From Klenkia sp. PcliD-1-E (GTDB lineage: Bacteria > Actinomycetota > Actinomycetes > Mycobacteriales > Geodermatophilaceae): a stretch of DNA of 53,028 nucleotides. The notes beneath the pieces were generated by a model that worked only from the letters and a program-made list of their open reading frames with translations, was not told where the DNA came from and did not search any database. Shown in pieces: positions 8,007-19,193 of the stretch. Location of the stretch: NCBI RefSeq assembly GCF_024124375.1, contig NZ_JAMXRZ010000009.1, positions 1-53,028 on the forward strand, given 5' to 3'. Within the stretch, counting starts at the first letter, position 1, and each line of letters starts with the position of its first letter. The translations under genes and the position numbers were made by a program.

Positions 8007-8019
8007 GAACCGATCGTTC
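8007..8019. promoter_or_regulatory. Candidate TetR operator (GAAC-N5-GTTC)
   Basis: A 13-bp inverted repeat with perfect 4-base arms and centre CGATC sits between the divergent TetR and reductase genes, 22 bp upstream of the reductase ATG. Repressor binding here would cover both promoters. The assignment rests only on position and symmetry. Confidence 0.45.
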
Positions 8020-8040
8020 CACTACTCCGTCGGGAGCGCC

Positions 8041-9041
<1,001 letters not shown>

Positions 9042-9045
<4 letters not shown>

Positions 9046-9278
9046 CCCTCGGGAAGGGCCTCGAAGGCCCGCTGCGCGTCCCGGTACCAGTCCATCGACT
9101 TCTTCGGGTGCCGCCAGCGGGCCTTCATCGCGTCCCGGGCGTCGGTGTGCGTGGCGTCCCCGGCCGCCTCGCGCTCCTTCAGGTGCGCATCCTGGGCGTT
9201 GATGACGGCGTTCGCGTCCTCGCCGCGGTGCGGGTGGTCGCAGGGCCCGCCGAGCTGCGCGCAGGTCATCGTCTTCAT
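9042..9278 (-). CDS. Small Cys/His-rich protein (DUF1059-like)
   Basis: 78 residues beginning MKTMTCAQLGGPCDHPH, with the remainder rich in Lys, Arg, His and Trp (KARWRHPKKSMDWYRDAQ). The N-terminal Cys...CDH pattern suggests a DUF1059-like or metal-binding mini-protein; no function is assigned. The ATG overlaps the TGA of the upstream sigma factor gene (ATGA), so translation is coupled and the protein may act with, or be a target of, that sigma factor. Its stop overlaps the convergent reductase stop. Confidence 0.65.
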
Positions 9279-10150
9279 GGGTGCTCCTCCGTCGTGGTGG
9301 TGTCCTGCTCCTCTGACGACGGCGGCGCCCCGGGTGTGACCGACCGGCGCTGCACCGACGCGAGCACGTCGGGCTCGGCCCGGAAGACGATGGCGGTGAC
9401 CTGGCCGTCGACCACGGTGAAGTCGAAGACCACCTTCACCTCGCCGCGGTGGTACCAGGCGTAGCCGGGCCGGTCGTCCACCAGCACCGGCAGCGCGGCG
9501 TGCGCGCTGCCGTCGAAGAACGCCGCGACGGCGTCCCGGCCCTCGATCCGCTCCGGCGTGCCGGCCTGCAGCGCCGCGGCGTCCGCGGTGACCCCGGCCC
9601 CGGGGGCCAGCAGCTCCAGCAGGCGCGCCAGGTCGCCCCCGCGCGCGGCGGCCATGAAGGCGTCGACCACCTCCCAGTCCGCCAGCCGGTCCTCCGGCGC
9701 CGGCTGCCCGATGCGAGCCCGGGCCCGGGACGCGAGCTTGCGGGCCGCGGCCGGGGTGGTGCCCAGGACGGCGGCGACGGTGTCGAAGGCGTAGCCGAAG
9801 CTGTCGTGCAGCACGAACGCCACCCGCTCCCGCGGCGGCAGCCGGTCCAGCACCACCTGGAGCGCGACGCCGACGGTGTCGGCCAGGACGACGTCGTCCG
9901 CGGGGTCGGGTGCGGCGCCGGGCAGCTCGACGTCCTCGACCGGCACCGGCACGCGTGCCTTCAGCCGGTCCAGGCAGAGCCGGGTGGTCACCGTCGTCAG
10001 CCAGGCCGGCAGGTCGTCGACGTCGGCGTCGGTGCGGTCCAGCCGCAGCCACGCCTGCTGGACGACGTCCTCCGCCTCCGCCCGGTCGCCCAGCACCCGG
10101 GCGGCCAGCGCCACCAGCCGCGGCCGCTCCGCCTCGAACCCCTCGGTCAT
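9275..10150 (-). CDS. ECF sigma factor with C-terminal SnoaL-like domain (SigJ/ECF41 type)
   Basis: 291 residues. Region sigma-2 covers about 8-70 (AEDVVQQAWLRL, PAWLTTVTTRLCLDRLKA), region sigma-4 about 105-160 (LPPRERVAFVLHDSFGYAFD, AARKLASRARARI), and a SnoaL-like NTF2 domain about 170-275. In ECF41/SigJ proteins this C-terminal extension replaces an anti-sigma factor and modulates activity. The characteristic DGGG motif of ECF41 is not evident here (TADAAALQAG in its place), so this is a diverged member. The ATG at 10150 has AGGAGG eight bases upstream, preferred over a GTG at 10156. An ECF41-like promoter lies directly upstream, suggesting autoregulation. Confidence 0.88.
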   Translation of the reverse strand: MTEGFEAERPRLVALAARVLGDRAEAEDVVQQAWLRLDRTDADVDDLPAWLTTVTTRLCLDRLKARVPVPVEDVELPGAAPDPADDVVLADTVGVALQVVLDRLPPRERVAFVLHDSFGYAFDTVAAVLGTTPAAARKLASRARARIGQPAPEDRLADWEVVDAFMAAARGGDLARLLELLAPGAGVTADAAALQAGTPERIEGRDAVAAFFDGSAHAALPVLVDDRPGYAWYHRGEVKVVFDFTVVDGQVTAIVFRAEPDVLASVQRRSVTPGAPPSSEEQDTTTTEEHP

Positions 10151-10164
10151 CGCCACATCCTCCT

Positions 10165-10191
10165 GTCGACCGGGCCCGATCGGGTGTGACC
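10165..10191 (-). promoter_or_regulatory. ECF41-like promoter of the sigma factor gene
   Basis: On the minus strand GGTCACA and CGAC are separated by exactly 16 bases. The published ECF41 target consensus is TGTCACA-N16-CGTC, so each element differs at one base while the spacing is exact. The spacer contains the palindrome CCCGATCGGG. It ends 15 bases before the ATG at 10150 and just upstream of AGGAGG, giving a very short leader. Confidence 0.55.
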
Positions 10192-10217
10192 GGCTCGGAA
10201 TCGTCGTCCGGGTGCGG

Positions 10218-10223
10218 TAGACA
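10218..10223 (+). promoter_or_regulatory. Possible -10 box of leaderless UvrA-like transcript
   Basis: TAGACA lies 7 bases before the GTG at 10231, and no Shine-Dalgarno is visible. The last base departs from the TANNNT consensus, so support is moderate. Confidence 0.35.
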
Positions 10224-10230
10224 CCACGCC

Positions 10231-12594
<2,364 letters not shown>

Positions 12595-12612
12595 CCGACG
12601 GGCCCCGGACGC

Positions 12613-12652
12613 AGCAGAGCCCGAGCGGTCCGAGGACCGTCCGGGCTCTGCT
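12613..12652. terminator. Bidirectional terminator hairpin between UvrA-like gene and ssrA
   Basis: Arms AGCAGAGCCCG / CGGGCTCTGCT and inner arms GGTCC / GGACC are separated by matched 3-base bulges and a GA loop. It lies 18 nt after the UvrA-like stop and 21 nt beyond the ssrA 3' end, so it can serve both convergent transcripts. Confidence 0.8.
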
Positions 12653-12675
12653 CTGCCAGGGGTGGTGCAGTGATG

Positions 12676-13048
12676 TGGAGGTGGCGGGAATCGAACCCGC
12701 GTCCTTCGACGCGCGACCAGGGCTTCTCCGAGCGCAGTCCGCTGTGTCCCTGCTCGACCTTCCCGATCCCACGAACAGGTCGGGACGACAGGCCCAGTCG
12801 CTGTGGGGTGTCCCGTGCCGGTCCGCGACCGACCAGCACGGTGAGTCATCTAGCTGATGCCAGGATCCGGGCCGATGACAGAACCCGGGCTGACAGACTC
12901 ACTCCGGCTGCTTACGCAGCGAGAGCGAAGTCGCGCTGACTGGAGTCGGCGCTTGTGTGTTTTCCAACGCGTGGTTAACGAGCTCATCGTTGGCTTCCTC
13001 GGCTCGCTTCCCCTGGTGACCCGACCGAAGTCGAGACCAATCACCCCC
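12676..13048 (-). ncRNA. ssrA: Transfer-messenger RNA (tmRNA)
   Basis: The 5' end reads GGGGGTGATTGGTCTCGAC and pairs through GGGGGUG with CACCUCC at the 3' end; the T-arm appears as CGGGTTCGATTCCCG. The tag reading frame, on the minus strand from 12950 to the TAA at 12912-12914, encodes ADSSQRDFALAA, preceded by the alanine carried by the tRNA-like part. The FALAA end is the protease degron. The length of about 373 nt is close to that of mycobacterial tmRNA. The 3' CCA is not encoded: the bases after the acceptor stem read ACA, so CCA must be added. It frees stalled ribosomes together with SmpB, encoded 8 kb away. Confidence 0.96.
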
Positions 13049-13076
13049 TGTGCAGTTGTGCTGGTCGAGCTTACGC

Positions 13077-14234
13077 CTAGATCCAGTCGCGGCGCTTGAA
13101 GATCACGTAGAGCGTCAGGCTGGTCGCGAGCATCAGTGCCAGGGCGAACGGGTAGCCGTAGACCCACGTCCGCTCGGGCATGTGGTCGAAGTTCATCCCG
13201 TAGACCCCGCCCACCAGGGACGGCGCGAACAGGATGGCCGCCCACGCGGAGATCTTCTTGACCTCCTCGCCCTGCGCGATCGAGGTCTCCGAGAGCGTCT
13301 TCATCTCCTCGTTCTGCCGCTGCGCGACCAGCGTGGCGTTCACGGTGAGGATGTCGCGCAGCTGCGACCGGAAGGCGTCCACCCGCTCGTTGATGCCGGT
13401 GACGTGGTCGGCGACGTCGCGCAGGTAGGCCCGCAGCTCCTCGTCGACGCCGTACTTCTCGAACCCGGCCGCGATCGCCGCGCAGATCCCCGACAGCGGC
13501 GCGGTGGCCCGCTGCACGTCGAGCACCTCCTGGGACAGCTCGTAGATCCGCCGCGAGACCTTCGGGTCCCCGCGGAACACCTCGAGCTCGATCTCGTCGA
13601 TGTCCTTGTCCAGGCCCGCCAGCACCGGCAGGTACCCGTCGACGACGGCGTCGAGGATGGCGTAGAGCACCGACTCGCTGCCCTTGGCCAGCAGCTCCGG
13701 GTCGCTCTCCAGCCGCCGGCGCACCCGCGCCAGGTCCGGGGACTCCGCGTGCCGGATGGTGATGACGAAGTCCCGGCCGAGGAACAGGTGCAGCTCGCCG
13801 AACTCGACCTCCTCGCGGGCGTCGAGGTAGCGAGCGGCCTTGAGGACGACGAACAGCGTCTCCCCGTACCGCTCGAACTTCGGTCGCTGGTGGGCGTGGA
13901 TGGCGTCCTCGACCGCGAGCTCCGGCAGGTCGAACAGCTCCGCCAGCTCCCCGACCTGGCGGGGCTCGGGCCGGTAGAGCCCCAGCCAGGCCAGCCGGCT
14001 CTCGGTGAACCCGTCGGCCAGCTGCAGCAGCGTCCGGCTCTCGGCGGGCGACTCGGCGGTGGCCACCCGCTTGCCGTGGCTGTAGACGGCGTTGTCGATG
14101 ACCTTCGGCCCGCGGCCGGGCAGCTCGAGCCGGGTCGCGGGCTCCGGCGACAGCCCGTTCGGCCGGGGCCGGCGGGCGAGGGTGGTCAGCGCGGTGAGGG
14201 GTGCGGTGAGCTGGGGACGGCGGCGGTCGGCCAC
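13077..14234 (-). CDS. corA: CorA-family Mg2+/Co2+ transporter
   Basis: 385 residues. A large cytosolic alpha/beta funnel with a long helix is followed by two C-terminal membrane helices; the pore signature YGMNFDHMPE (GMN motif) lies between them near residue 350, and the C-terminus KRRDWI is basic as usual for CorA. It forms pentamers that admit Mg2+. The GTG at 14234 has GGGAG upstream, chosen over a GTG at 14297 with no ribosome site. It ends 28 nt before the ssrA 5' end, so the ssrA promoter must overlap the end of this gene. Confidence 0.93.
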   Translation of the reverse strand: MADRRRPQLTAPLTALTTLARRPRPNGLSPEPATRLELPGRGPKVIDNAVYSHGKRVATAESPAESRTLLQLADGFTESRLAWLGLYRPEPRQVGELAELFDLPELAVEDAIHAHQRPKFERYGETLFVVLKAARYLDAREEVEFGELHLFLGRDFVITIRHAESPDLARVRRRLESDPELLAKGSESVLYAILDAVVDGYLPVLAGLDKDIDEIELEVFRGDPKVSRRIYELSQEVLDVQRATAPLSGICAAIAAGFEKYGVDEELRAYLRDVADHVTGINERVDAFRSQLRDILTVNATLVAQRQNEEMKTLSETSIAQGEEVKKISAWAAILFAPSLVGGVYGMNFDHMPERTWVYGYPFALALMLATSLTLYVIFKRRDWI

Positions 14235-14465
14235 GGCGGGCTCCCTGGGGGTCGAGCGGTTCGGGGCACCGGAGGAGGTCCCGCCCGCAGGACGCACGTG
14301 CGCTCAGGCGGCGGGGACCTCGGGACTACTCGGGGGTTCGCTGCGCACCGCGGCACCTCCCTGGTCGTGGGCCCGCCGTCCGGGCCGTCGTCCATGGTGA
14401 CACGCCCGGGCGCGCCGATCACCTGCAGCGGACCTCCGCGCGGCGGGAACCACCCGCCCGGAGCA

Positions 14466-14521
14466 GTCCACCGGGCCACGGTGGACCGCTCCCCGCGCCG
14501 CCGACGCGGTCCACGCTGGAC
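14466..14521. promoter_or_regulatory. Paired GTCCAC inverted repeats upstream of YczE-like gene
   Basis: Two dyads share the half-site GTCCA/TGGAC. The first (14466-14486) has arms GTCCACC / GGTGGAC with a 7-base centre, extended by GAGC/GCTC outside. The second (14509-14521) is GTCCA-CGC-TGGAC. Their centres are 39 bp apart, and the second ends 3 bp before the GTG of the next gene. The rest of the 290-bp gap back to corA shows no open frame or RNA I can support. Repressor sites or an RNA structure are both possible. Confidence 0.4.
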
Positions 14522-14524
14522 GTC

Positions 14525-15175
14525 GTGCCCCCCGAGCTCTCCCCCCTCCGGCAGCTGCGCACCGGCCGGCTGCCCCGCCGCCTGGTGCAGCTGTACGCCG
14601 GCCTCGCGCTGTACGGGTTCTCGATGGCCCTGGTGCTGCGCGCCGACCTCGGCCTGGACCCCTGGGACGTGCTGCACCAGGGCCTGTCCGAGCAGCTGGG
14701 CTGGTCCTTCGGCACCGTGGTCATCGTGGTCGGCGCGCTGGTGCTGCTGCTGTGGGTCCCGCTGCGGCAGCGGCCGGGGCTGGGCACGGTCAGCAACGTC
14801 GTCGTCATCGGGGTCGCGGTGGACGCCGGCCTCGCGGTGCTCCCGCCGGTGGACTCCCTGCCGGTGCGGATCGGCCTGCTCGTGGGCGGCGTCGTCCTCA
14901 ACGGCCTCGCCGGGGCCACCTACCTGGCCAGCGCGTTCGGGGCCGGCCCGCGGGACGGGCTGATGACCGGCCTGGTGACCCGCACCGGCCGCAGCGTGCG
15001 GCTGGTACGCACCTGCCTGGAGCTCACCGTGCTCGCCGTCGGCCTGCTGCTGGGCGGCACGGTCGGCGTCGGCACCGTGCTCTACGCGGTGGCGATCGGC
15101 CCGCTGGTGCAGCTGTTCCTGCCGCTGGTCGCCGTCCGGCTCCCCGCCCGCGAGGGGGAGCCGGTCCCGGCCTGA
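14525..15175 (+). CDS. YczE/YitT-like integral membrane protein
   Basis: 216 residues with about five hydrophobic segments. The first carries LYAGLALYGFSMALVLRADLGLDPWDVLHQGLS (split by a polar turn), matching the YczE-type family in which a short ADLGxxPWDV loop is conserved. YczE-like proteins are associated with membrane or secondary-metabolite functions in Bacillus; the molecular activity is not known. The GTG at 14525 has a poor ribosome site. It is followed after 61 bp by another membrane protein in the same direction. Confidence 0.7.
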   Translation: MPPELSPLRQLRTGRLPRRLVQLYAGLALYGFSMALVLRADLGLDPWDVLHQGLSEQLGWSFGTVVIVVGALVLLLWVPLRQRPGLGTVSNVVVIGVAVDAGLAVLPPVDSLPVRIGLLVGGVVLNGLAGATYLASAFGAGPRDGLMTGLVTRTGRSVRLVRTCLELTVLAVGLLLGGTVGVGTVLYAVAIGPLVQLFLPLVAVRLPAREGEPVPA

Positions 15176-15236
15176 CTCAAGGAGCCGGCGCCGCGGGCCG
15201 ACGGAGGGAGGGACCGCCGCCCGACCCGAGGACACC

Positions 15237-16724
15237 GTGACCGCCACCCTGAGCCCACACCCGGCCACCGCACCCGACGGCGCGGGTGCCCCCCGGCGCC
15301 GGCCGGACCGGTGGCGCTGGCTGCTGCTCGGCGGCGCGCTGCCGTTCGTGCTGGTCGCCCTGGCCCGGTCCACCCGTTTCTCCGAGGGCGACACGTACTG
15401 GCAGGTCACCACCGGCGCGGAAATCCTGCAGCGGCGCACCACCGCGCTGGTGGAGAACGACAGCTGGGACGCCGCCGGCACGCCGTGGCACCCGAACTCC
15501 TGGTTGTACGACGTGCTGGTGGAGCGCGCGTGGGCGCTGGGTGGCTGGGCCGGCCTGGGCTGGTGGACCGTGCTCACCGTCTCCCTCGTCGGCGCCGCCG
15601 TCGCGCTGGTCGGGCGCGGGCTGGGGGCGTCCGTCCCCCACCTGACGGTGCTGGGCACCGTCGCGGTCGTCCCGCTCGTCGTGTGGCTGTCGGCCCGGCC
15701 GCAGACGGTCAGCTACGCGCTGGTGGTCCTGGTCGTCGCGCTCGCCGCCCGGGTGCTGACCTCCCCCCGCCGCCTCCTGAGCGGGGCCGCCGCCCTCCTC
15801 GCCCTGACCGCGGTGTGGGTGAACCTGCACCTGGCGGCGCTGGGCGGGCTGGCCGCGGTGGCGGGTGGGGTCGCCCTGGCCGCGCTCACCGGCCCGGCCC
15901 GGGCACGGCTGGGCCGCTCGGCGGTCGTCGTCGGCGCCGTCGGGGTCGGCTGCCTGCTGTCCCCGCTGGGGACGGGCATCCTCGCCGCCGCCGGCGCCAC
16001 GGCCGGTGCGTCGGTGGACCTCATCGACGAGTGGGCGCCGCTGTGGCGGGCGAAGGGCTACCTCGTCCTGACCTGGTCGGTGGCCGCCCTGCTGTGCGCC
16101 GCGCTGGTGGTGGCGTGGCGCCGGTCCGCGCGGACCGGGACCACGCCGTCGTGGCTGCCGTACTGGACCGGGGCCACGGCCGTGCTGGTCGCCGGCGGCG
16201 TCACCGCTGCCCGGTTCTCCCCGATGGCGCTGCTGGTGGCCCTGCCCGCGGTGGCCGCCGTCGTCCCGCTGCTGCGCCCGGCGCGCCTGCCGTGGCTGGT
16301 CAGCCGCTTGTCCCTGGCCCTGCCGGTCGCGGTCGGCGCCGCGGTGCTCGGCGTCGCCCTCTCCGACCTGGGCGACTTCGGCCGGCCCGGGCCGCTGTTC
16401 CCGACCGCGGCCACGATCGCCGCCGTCCCCGACGGCTGCCGGGTGCTCAACGAGTACGACGAGGGCGGCCTGCTCACCCTGCTGCGCGGGTCGGACGGCG
16501 TGCTCGTCTCCGCCGACGGCCGCAACGACGTCTACGGCATGGACACCCTCGTGTGGGCCGAGCGGCTGATGGCCGGCCGGGACGGCGCGCTGGCCGAGCT
16601 GGCCGAGCACCGCGTCGGGTGCCTGCTGCTCGAGCCCGACCGGCCGCTGGTCGCCCAGGCGGTGGCCGCCGGCTGGCGGATCACCGCCCGGGACGACGTC
16701 CGGGTGCTGCTGATCGCCCCCTAG
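15237..16724 (+). CDS. Polytopic membrane protein, possible GT-C fold glycosyltransferase-like
   Basis: 495 residues with about ten hydrophobic segments. After the first segment comes an extracytoplasmic-type loop SEGDTYWQVTTGAEILQ and later DTPWHPN-like residues (AAGTPWHPNSWLYDVL), resembling the acidic loop-1 motif of GT-C glycosyltransferases (D-T-x-W-H/Q, followed by W-x-N/H). The C-terminal soluble part contains LVSADGRNDVYGMDTL. The donor would be a lipid-linked sugar if the fold guess is right. The GTG at 15237 has GAGGA eight bases before it. No close named family is recognised. Confidence 0.6.
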   Translation: MTATLSPHPATAPDGAGAPRRRPDRWRWLLLGGALPFVLVALARSTRFSEGDTYWQVTTGAEILQRRTTALVENDSWDAAGTPWHPNSWLYDVLVERAWALGGWAGLGWWTVLTVSLVGAAVALVGRGLGASVPHLTVLGTVAVVPLVVWLSARPQTVSYALVVLVVALAARVLTSPRRLLSGAAALLALTAVWVNLHLAALGGLAAVAGGVALAALTGPARARLGRSAVVVGAVGVGCLLSPLGTGILAAAGATAGASVDLIDEWAPLWRAKGYLVLTWSVAALLCAALVVAWRRSARTGTTPSWLPYWTGATAVLVAGGVTAARFSPMALLVALPAVAAVVPLLRPARLPWLVSRLSLALPVAVGAAVLGVALSDLGDFGRPGPLFPTAATIAAVPDGCRVLNEYDEGGLLTLLRGSDGVLVSADGRNDVYGMDTLVWAERLMAGRDGALAELAEHRVGCLLLEPDRPLVAQAVAAGWRITARDDVRVLLIAP

Positions 16725-16734
16725 TTCGAGGCGA

Positions 16735-17301
16735 CTAGCTGGACCCCACCTCGCCCTCGGGCGGGGGCACCTGCAGCGCGACCAGGAACCGGCTGACCAT
16801 CGCGTAGCCGCCGATGGTGACCATCAGCTCGACGATTTCCTGCTCGCTGAACTCGGCGCGCACCTGCTGGAAGAGCAGGTCGGGGATCTCGACGCCGAAG
16901 GTGGAGGTGTCGGCGAGCTCCAGCACCAGGTTCTGCCGGTAGTCGAAGTGCTGGTTGGGGTCCATGTCGTACAGCGCGTCGATCTGCGCCTCGGTGACCC
17001 CGGCCCGGCGGGCGGCCTCCTTGTGGGCCACCCACTCGAACGCGGCGTTGTTGAGCACCGCGACCCGCAGGATGACCAGCTCCCGCAGGTCCGGCGCCAG
17101 CGAGGACTTGTGCCGCAGCGCGCCGAGCAGCTCGTTCCAGCCGTCGGCGACCGGGGGGCTGTGCAGGAGCAGCTTGTCCAGCGCGGACAGCTCGCCGCCG
17201 CGGCGGGCGGCCATCCGCTGGGCGACCGGCTCGGCGTCCGGGCCGATCTCGGGGAAGGGCAGCCGGGCCGGGCCGGTGGACTCGTGCCGGGCCGCGCTCA
17301 C
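16735..17301 (-). CDS. Carboxymuconolactone decarboxylase (CMD) family protein
   Basis: 188 residues. The core LLLHSPPVADGW, LRELVILRVAVLNNAAFEWVAHKEAARRAGVT is that of the CMD/AhpD all-helical fold. The AhpD redox pair CxxC is absent; instead the Glu and His of FEWVAHKE align with the decarboxylase-type active site. Activity could be decarboxylation, peroxidatic or lactone chemistry; substrate unknown. Its GTG overlaps the stop of the SCO6745-family gene (GTGA), so the two are translationally coupled. Confidence 0.85.
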   Translation of the reverse strand: MSAARHESTGPARLPFPEIGPDAEPVAQRMAARRGGELSALDKLLLHSPPVADGWNELLGALRHKSSLAPDLRELVILRVAVLNNAAFEWVAHKEAARRAGVTEAQIDALYDMDPNQHFDYRQNLVLELADTSTFGVEIPDLLFQQVRAEFSEQEIVELMVTIGGYAMVSRFLVALQVPPPEGEVGSS

Positions 17302-18182
17302 CGGGAGCTCCCGGCCAGGACGCCGGCGGGGTAGGCCCCGTTCGCCACCAGGGTGCGGGCCATGCCCTTGGCCAGCTCCACCACCCGCCCGGTGCGGTCG
17401 GCCCCCAGGTGCTCGAAGGGCTGCACGCTCAGCATGTCCGTCGCCTCCTCCACGGCCCCGCGCAGGGCCACGCCGTCCTCGGTCAGGCCGTGCTCGTCGA
17501 GCAGGCCCCGCTCGGTGAGCCGCTGCTGGGCCGCCGTCCACTCCTCGGGGCTCCAGCCGCGGGTGCGCTGGGCCGCCTCGACGGTGAAGCCGCGGCCGGT
17601 GGCGGTGTGGGTGACCAGCGCCTCCGGGCCGGGCAGGCCGTGCAGCTGCAGGGCCATCAGGTGCCCGTCGCCGCGGTGCTCGCGCAGCAGGGTCGCCGCG
17701 TGCCACAGCCGCCCGACCGGGTCGGTGGGCCACGGCACGTCGGCGTGCGCGGCGTAGAGCGGCCGGGCCTCGGGGGTGAGCGCGGTGCAGGCCTCGGCGA
17801 GCAGGTCGCCGAGCTCGGCGACCTTCTCGGTCGGGGTGTCGCCGAGCAGCCGGGTCAGCGAGGCGGTCGCGCTGGCCCAGCGGGCGGCCACGACGGCGTC
17901 CGGCGACGCGAGGGTCCAGCAGCGCGGCACGTGCCGGGCCACCAGGGACGGGGAGAAGTTGTAGAACGTGGCGACGACGGTGCCCGGGCCGACCGCGCCC
18001 ATCGGCGCTGCCCGGCCGGCGAAGTAGGCCATCCGGCCGGGGCGCAGCCCCGTGGCGGCGAGCTGCTCCTCGTGCTCGGGCGAGAAGTAGTGGTGCGAGT
18101 GCAGCGGCTCCACCGCCCGGTGCGCGCGGCCGACGAGCCGCAGGTCGACCCCCGGCGGTGTGAGCTGATCCACAGTGACCAT
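17298..18182 (-). CDS. SCO6745 family protein
   Basis: 294 residues with the family hallmark GRMAYFAGRAAPMGAVGP, TVVATFYNFSP and LVARHVPRCWTLASPDAVVAAR in the N-terminal half. A winged-helix-like C-terminal part (GWSPEEWTAAQQRLTERGLL) suggests a MarR-type helix-turn-helix remnant. The family is widespread in actinomycetes and uncharacterised. A box TAGGGT lies 6 bases before the ATG with no Shine-Dalgarno, so its transcript may be leaderless. It is coupled to the downstream CMD protein by a 4-base overlap. Confidence 0.8.
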   Translation of the reverse strand: MVTVDQLTPPGVDLRLVGRAHRAVEPLHSHHYFSPEHEEQLAATGLRPGRMAYFAGRAAPMGAVGPGTVVATFYNFSPSLVARHVPRCWTLASPDAVVAARWASATASLTRLLGDTPTEKVAELGDLLAEACTALTPEARPLYAAHADVPWPTDPVGRLWHAATLLREHRGDGHLMALQLHGLPGPEALVTHTATGRGFTVEAAQRTRGWSPEEWTAAQQRLTERGLLDEHGLTEDGVALRGAVEEATDMLSVQPFEHLGADRTGRVVELAKGMARTLVANGAYPAGVLAGSSR

Positions 18183-18188
18183 GCCCGG

Positions 18189-18194
18189 ACCCTA
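18189..18194 (-). promoter_or_regulatory. -10 box of likely leaderless SCO6745-family transcript
   Basis: TAGGGT on the minus strand is followed by CCGGGC and then ATG. Six-base spacing from a TANNNT box to the start codon, with no ribosome site, is the classic actinobacterial leaderless arrangement. Confidence 0.6.
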
Positions 18195-18202
18195 CTGGTC
18201 GA

Positions 18203-19180
18203 TCAGCGGAGTGCGGGCACCTGCACCGACCAGGACACCCGGGTCCGACGGACCGCGAACCCGAGCGAGGTGTAGAGACCCTGCGCGTCGGAGACGTTGT
18301 CGGTGTCCACCTCCAGCGAGGCGCTGTCGCAGCCGGCAGCCGCGGCGGCGGCCAGGGCCGCGGTGATGACCGCCTTGGACAGCCCCCGGCCCCGCGCGGA
18401 CGGGACGACGCCGATCTGGCCGTAGTAGGCGTCGGCCTCCCCGGTCGCCGCGGTGTCGGCCTCGTACAGGTAGGCCAGCACGTAGCCCAGCACCTCGTCG
18501 TCCTCGACCGCAAGCACCGACAGGTCGGGCCGGAAGGCCCGCTGGCCGGTGAACATCGACTCCCAGGACGTGCGGTCGCGCTCGCTGGACCCGTAGTGCT
18601 CGGTGAAGGCCGCGTTGTGGGCGTGCCGCACCTGCTCGTCGCGGGCCCAGTCGAAGGGCACGAGCTGCACGCCGTCGACGACCCGCGGGGCGGGCAGGTC
18701 GGTGAGCGGGCGGGCCATGGTCTGGAACCAGCGCGCCGGCTCGAAGCCGGACCGGCGCAGCAGCCCCTCCAGCCCGGCGACGGTGTCCAGCGCGAGCACG
18801 GTCAGCCGGCCGTGTGCCTCCGGGTGCCGCTCGGCGTGGATCTGCCGGCCACGCTCGACCTGCCACGCCAGCAGGGCCCGGCCGATGCCCTCGCCCCGGC
18901 GGTCGGGGTGCACCCGGCCGTCCAGGTGCACCGCGTAGGCGTCCCGGAAGGTGGGCGGCGCCACCGCCGCGCCCGCGGCGACGACGTCGTCGCCGTCGAC
19001 CACCACCCGCAGGTCCCGGTCGGCGTCCACGAAGGGGGCGAACCAGTACTCGGCCAGGTCGTCGGCGTCGTGGTGCTCACCGGTGTCGTCGACCCGCTCG
19101 GCGGCGGCGAGCAGCCCGGCCACGGCCGGCAGGTCCTCCTGGGTCAGCGGGCGGTCGACGAGTCCGGCGGGGAAAGGCAC
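18203..19180 (-). CDS. Double-GNAT acetyltransferase (MshD-like architecture)
   Basis: 325 residues with two GNAT domains. The first half has VHPDRRGEGIGRALLAW (acetyl-CoA pyrophosphate loop, near residue 92) and the second VVPSARGRGLSKAVITAAL (near residue 260). Tandem GNATs of this size include mycothiol synthase MshD, but the resemblance is architectural and I do not assign mycothiol synthesis. The C-terminal DTDNVSDAQGLYTSLGFAV is the usual final strand of the fold. The GTG start has TAGGGT six bases upstream, so it is probably leaderless. The next gene down starts 20 nt after its stop with its own box. Confidence 0.8.
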   Translation of the reverse strand: MPFPAGLVDRPLTQEDLPAVAGLLAAAERVDDTGEHHDADDLAEYWFAPFVDADRDLRVVVDGDDVVAAGAAVAPPTFRDAYAVHLDGRVHPDRRGEGIGRALLAWQVERGRQIHAERHPEAHGRLTVLALDTVAGLEGLLRRSGFEPARWFQTMARPLTDLPAPRVVDGVQLVPFDWARDEQVRHAHNAAFTEHYGSSERDRTSWESMFTGQRAFRPDLSVLAVEDDEVLGYVLAYLYEADTAATGEADAYYGQIGVVPSARGRGLSKAVITAALAAAAAAGCDSASLEVDTDNVSDAQGLYTSLGFAVRRTRVSWSVQVPALR

Positions 19181-19186
19181 CCGGCG

Positions 19187-19192
19187 ACCCTA
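19187..19192 (-). promoter_or_regulatory. -10 box of likely leaderless GNAT transcript
   Basis: TAGGGT, then CGCCGG, then GTG at 19180. The box and spacing are identical to those in front of the adjacent SCO6745-family gene. Confidence 0.6.
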
Positions 19193-19193
19193 C

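Noticed and set aside
18203-19180. Mycothiol synthase mshD
   Set aside because: The double-GNAT layout matches, but I cannot see specific substrate residues, so only the architecture is claimed.
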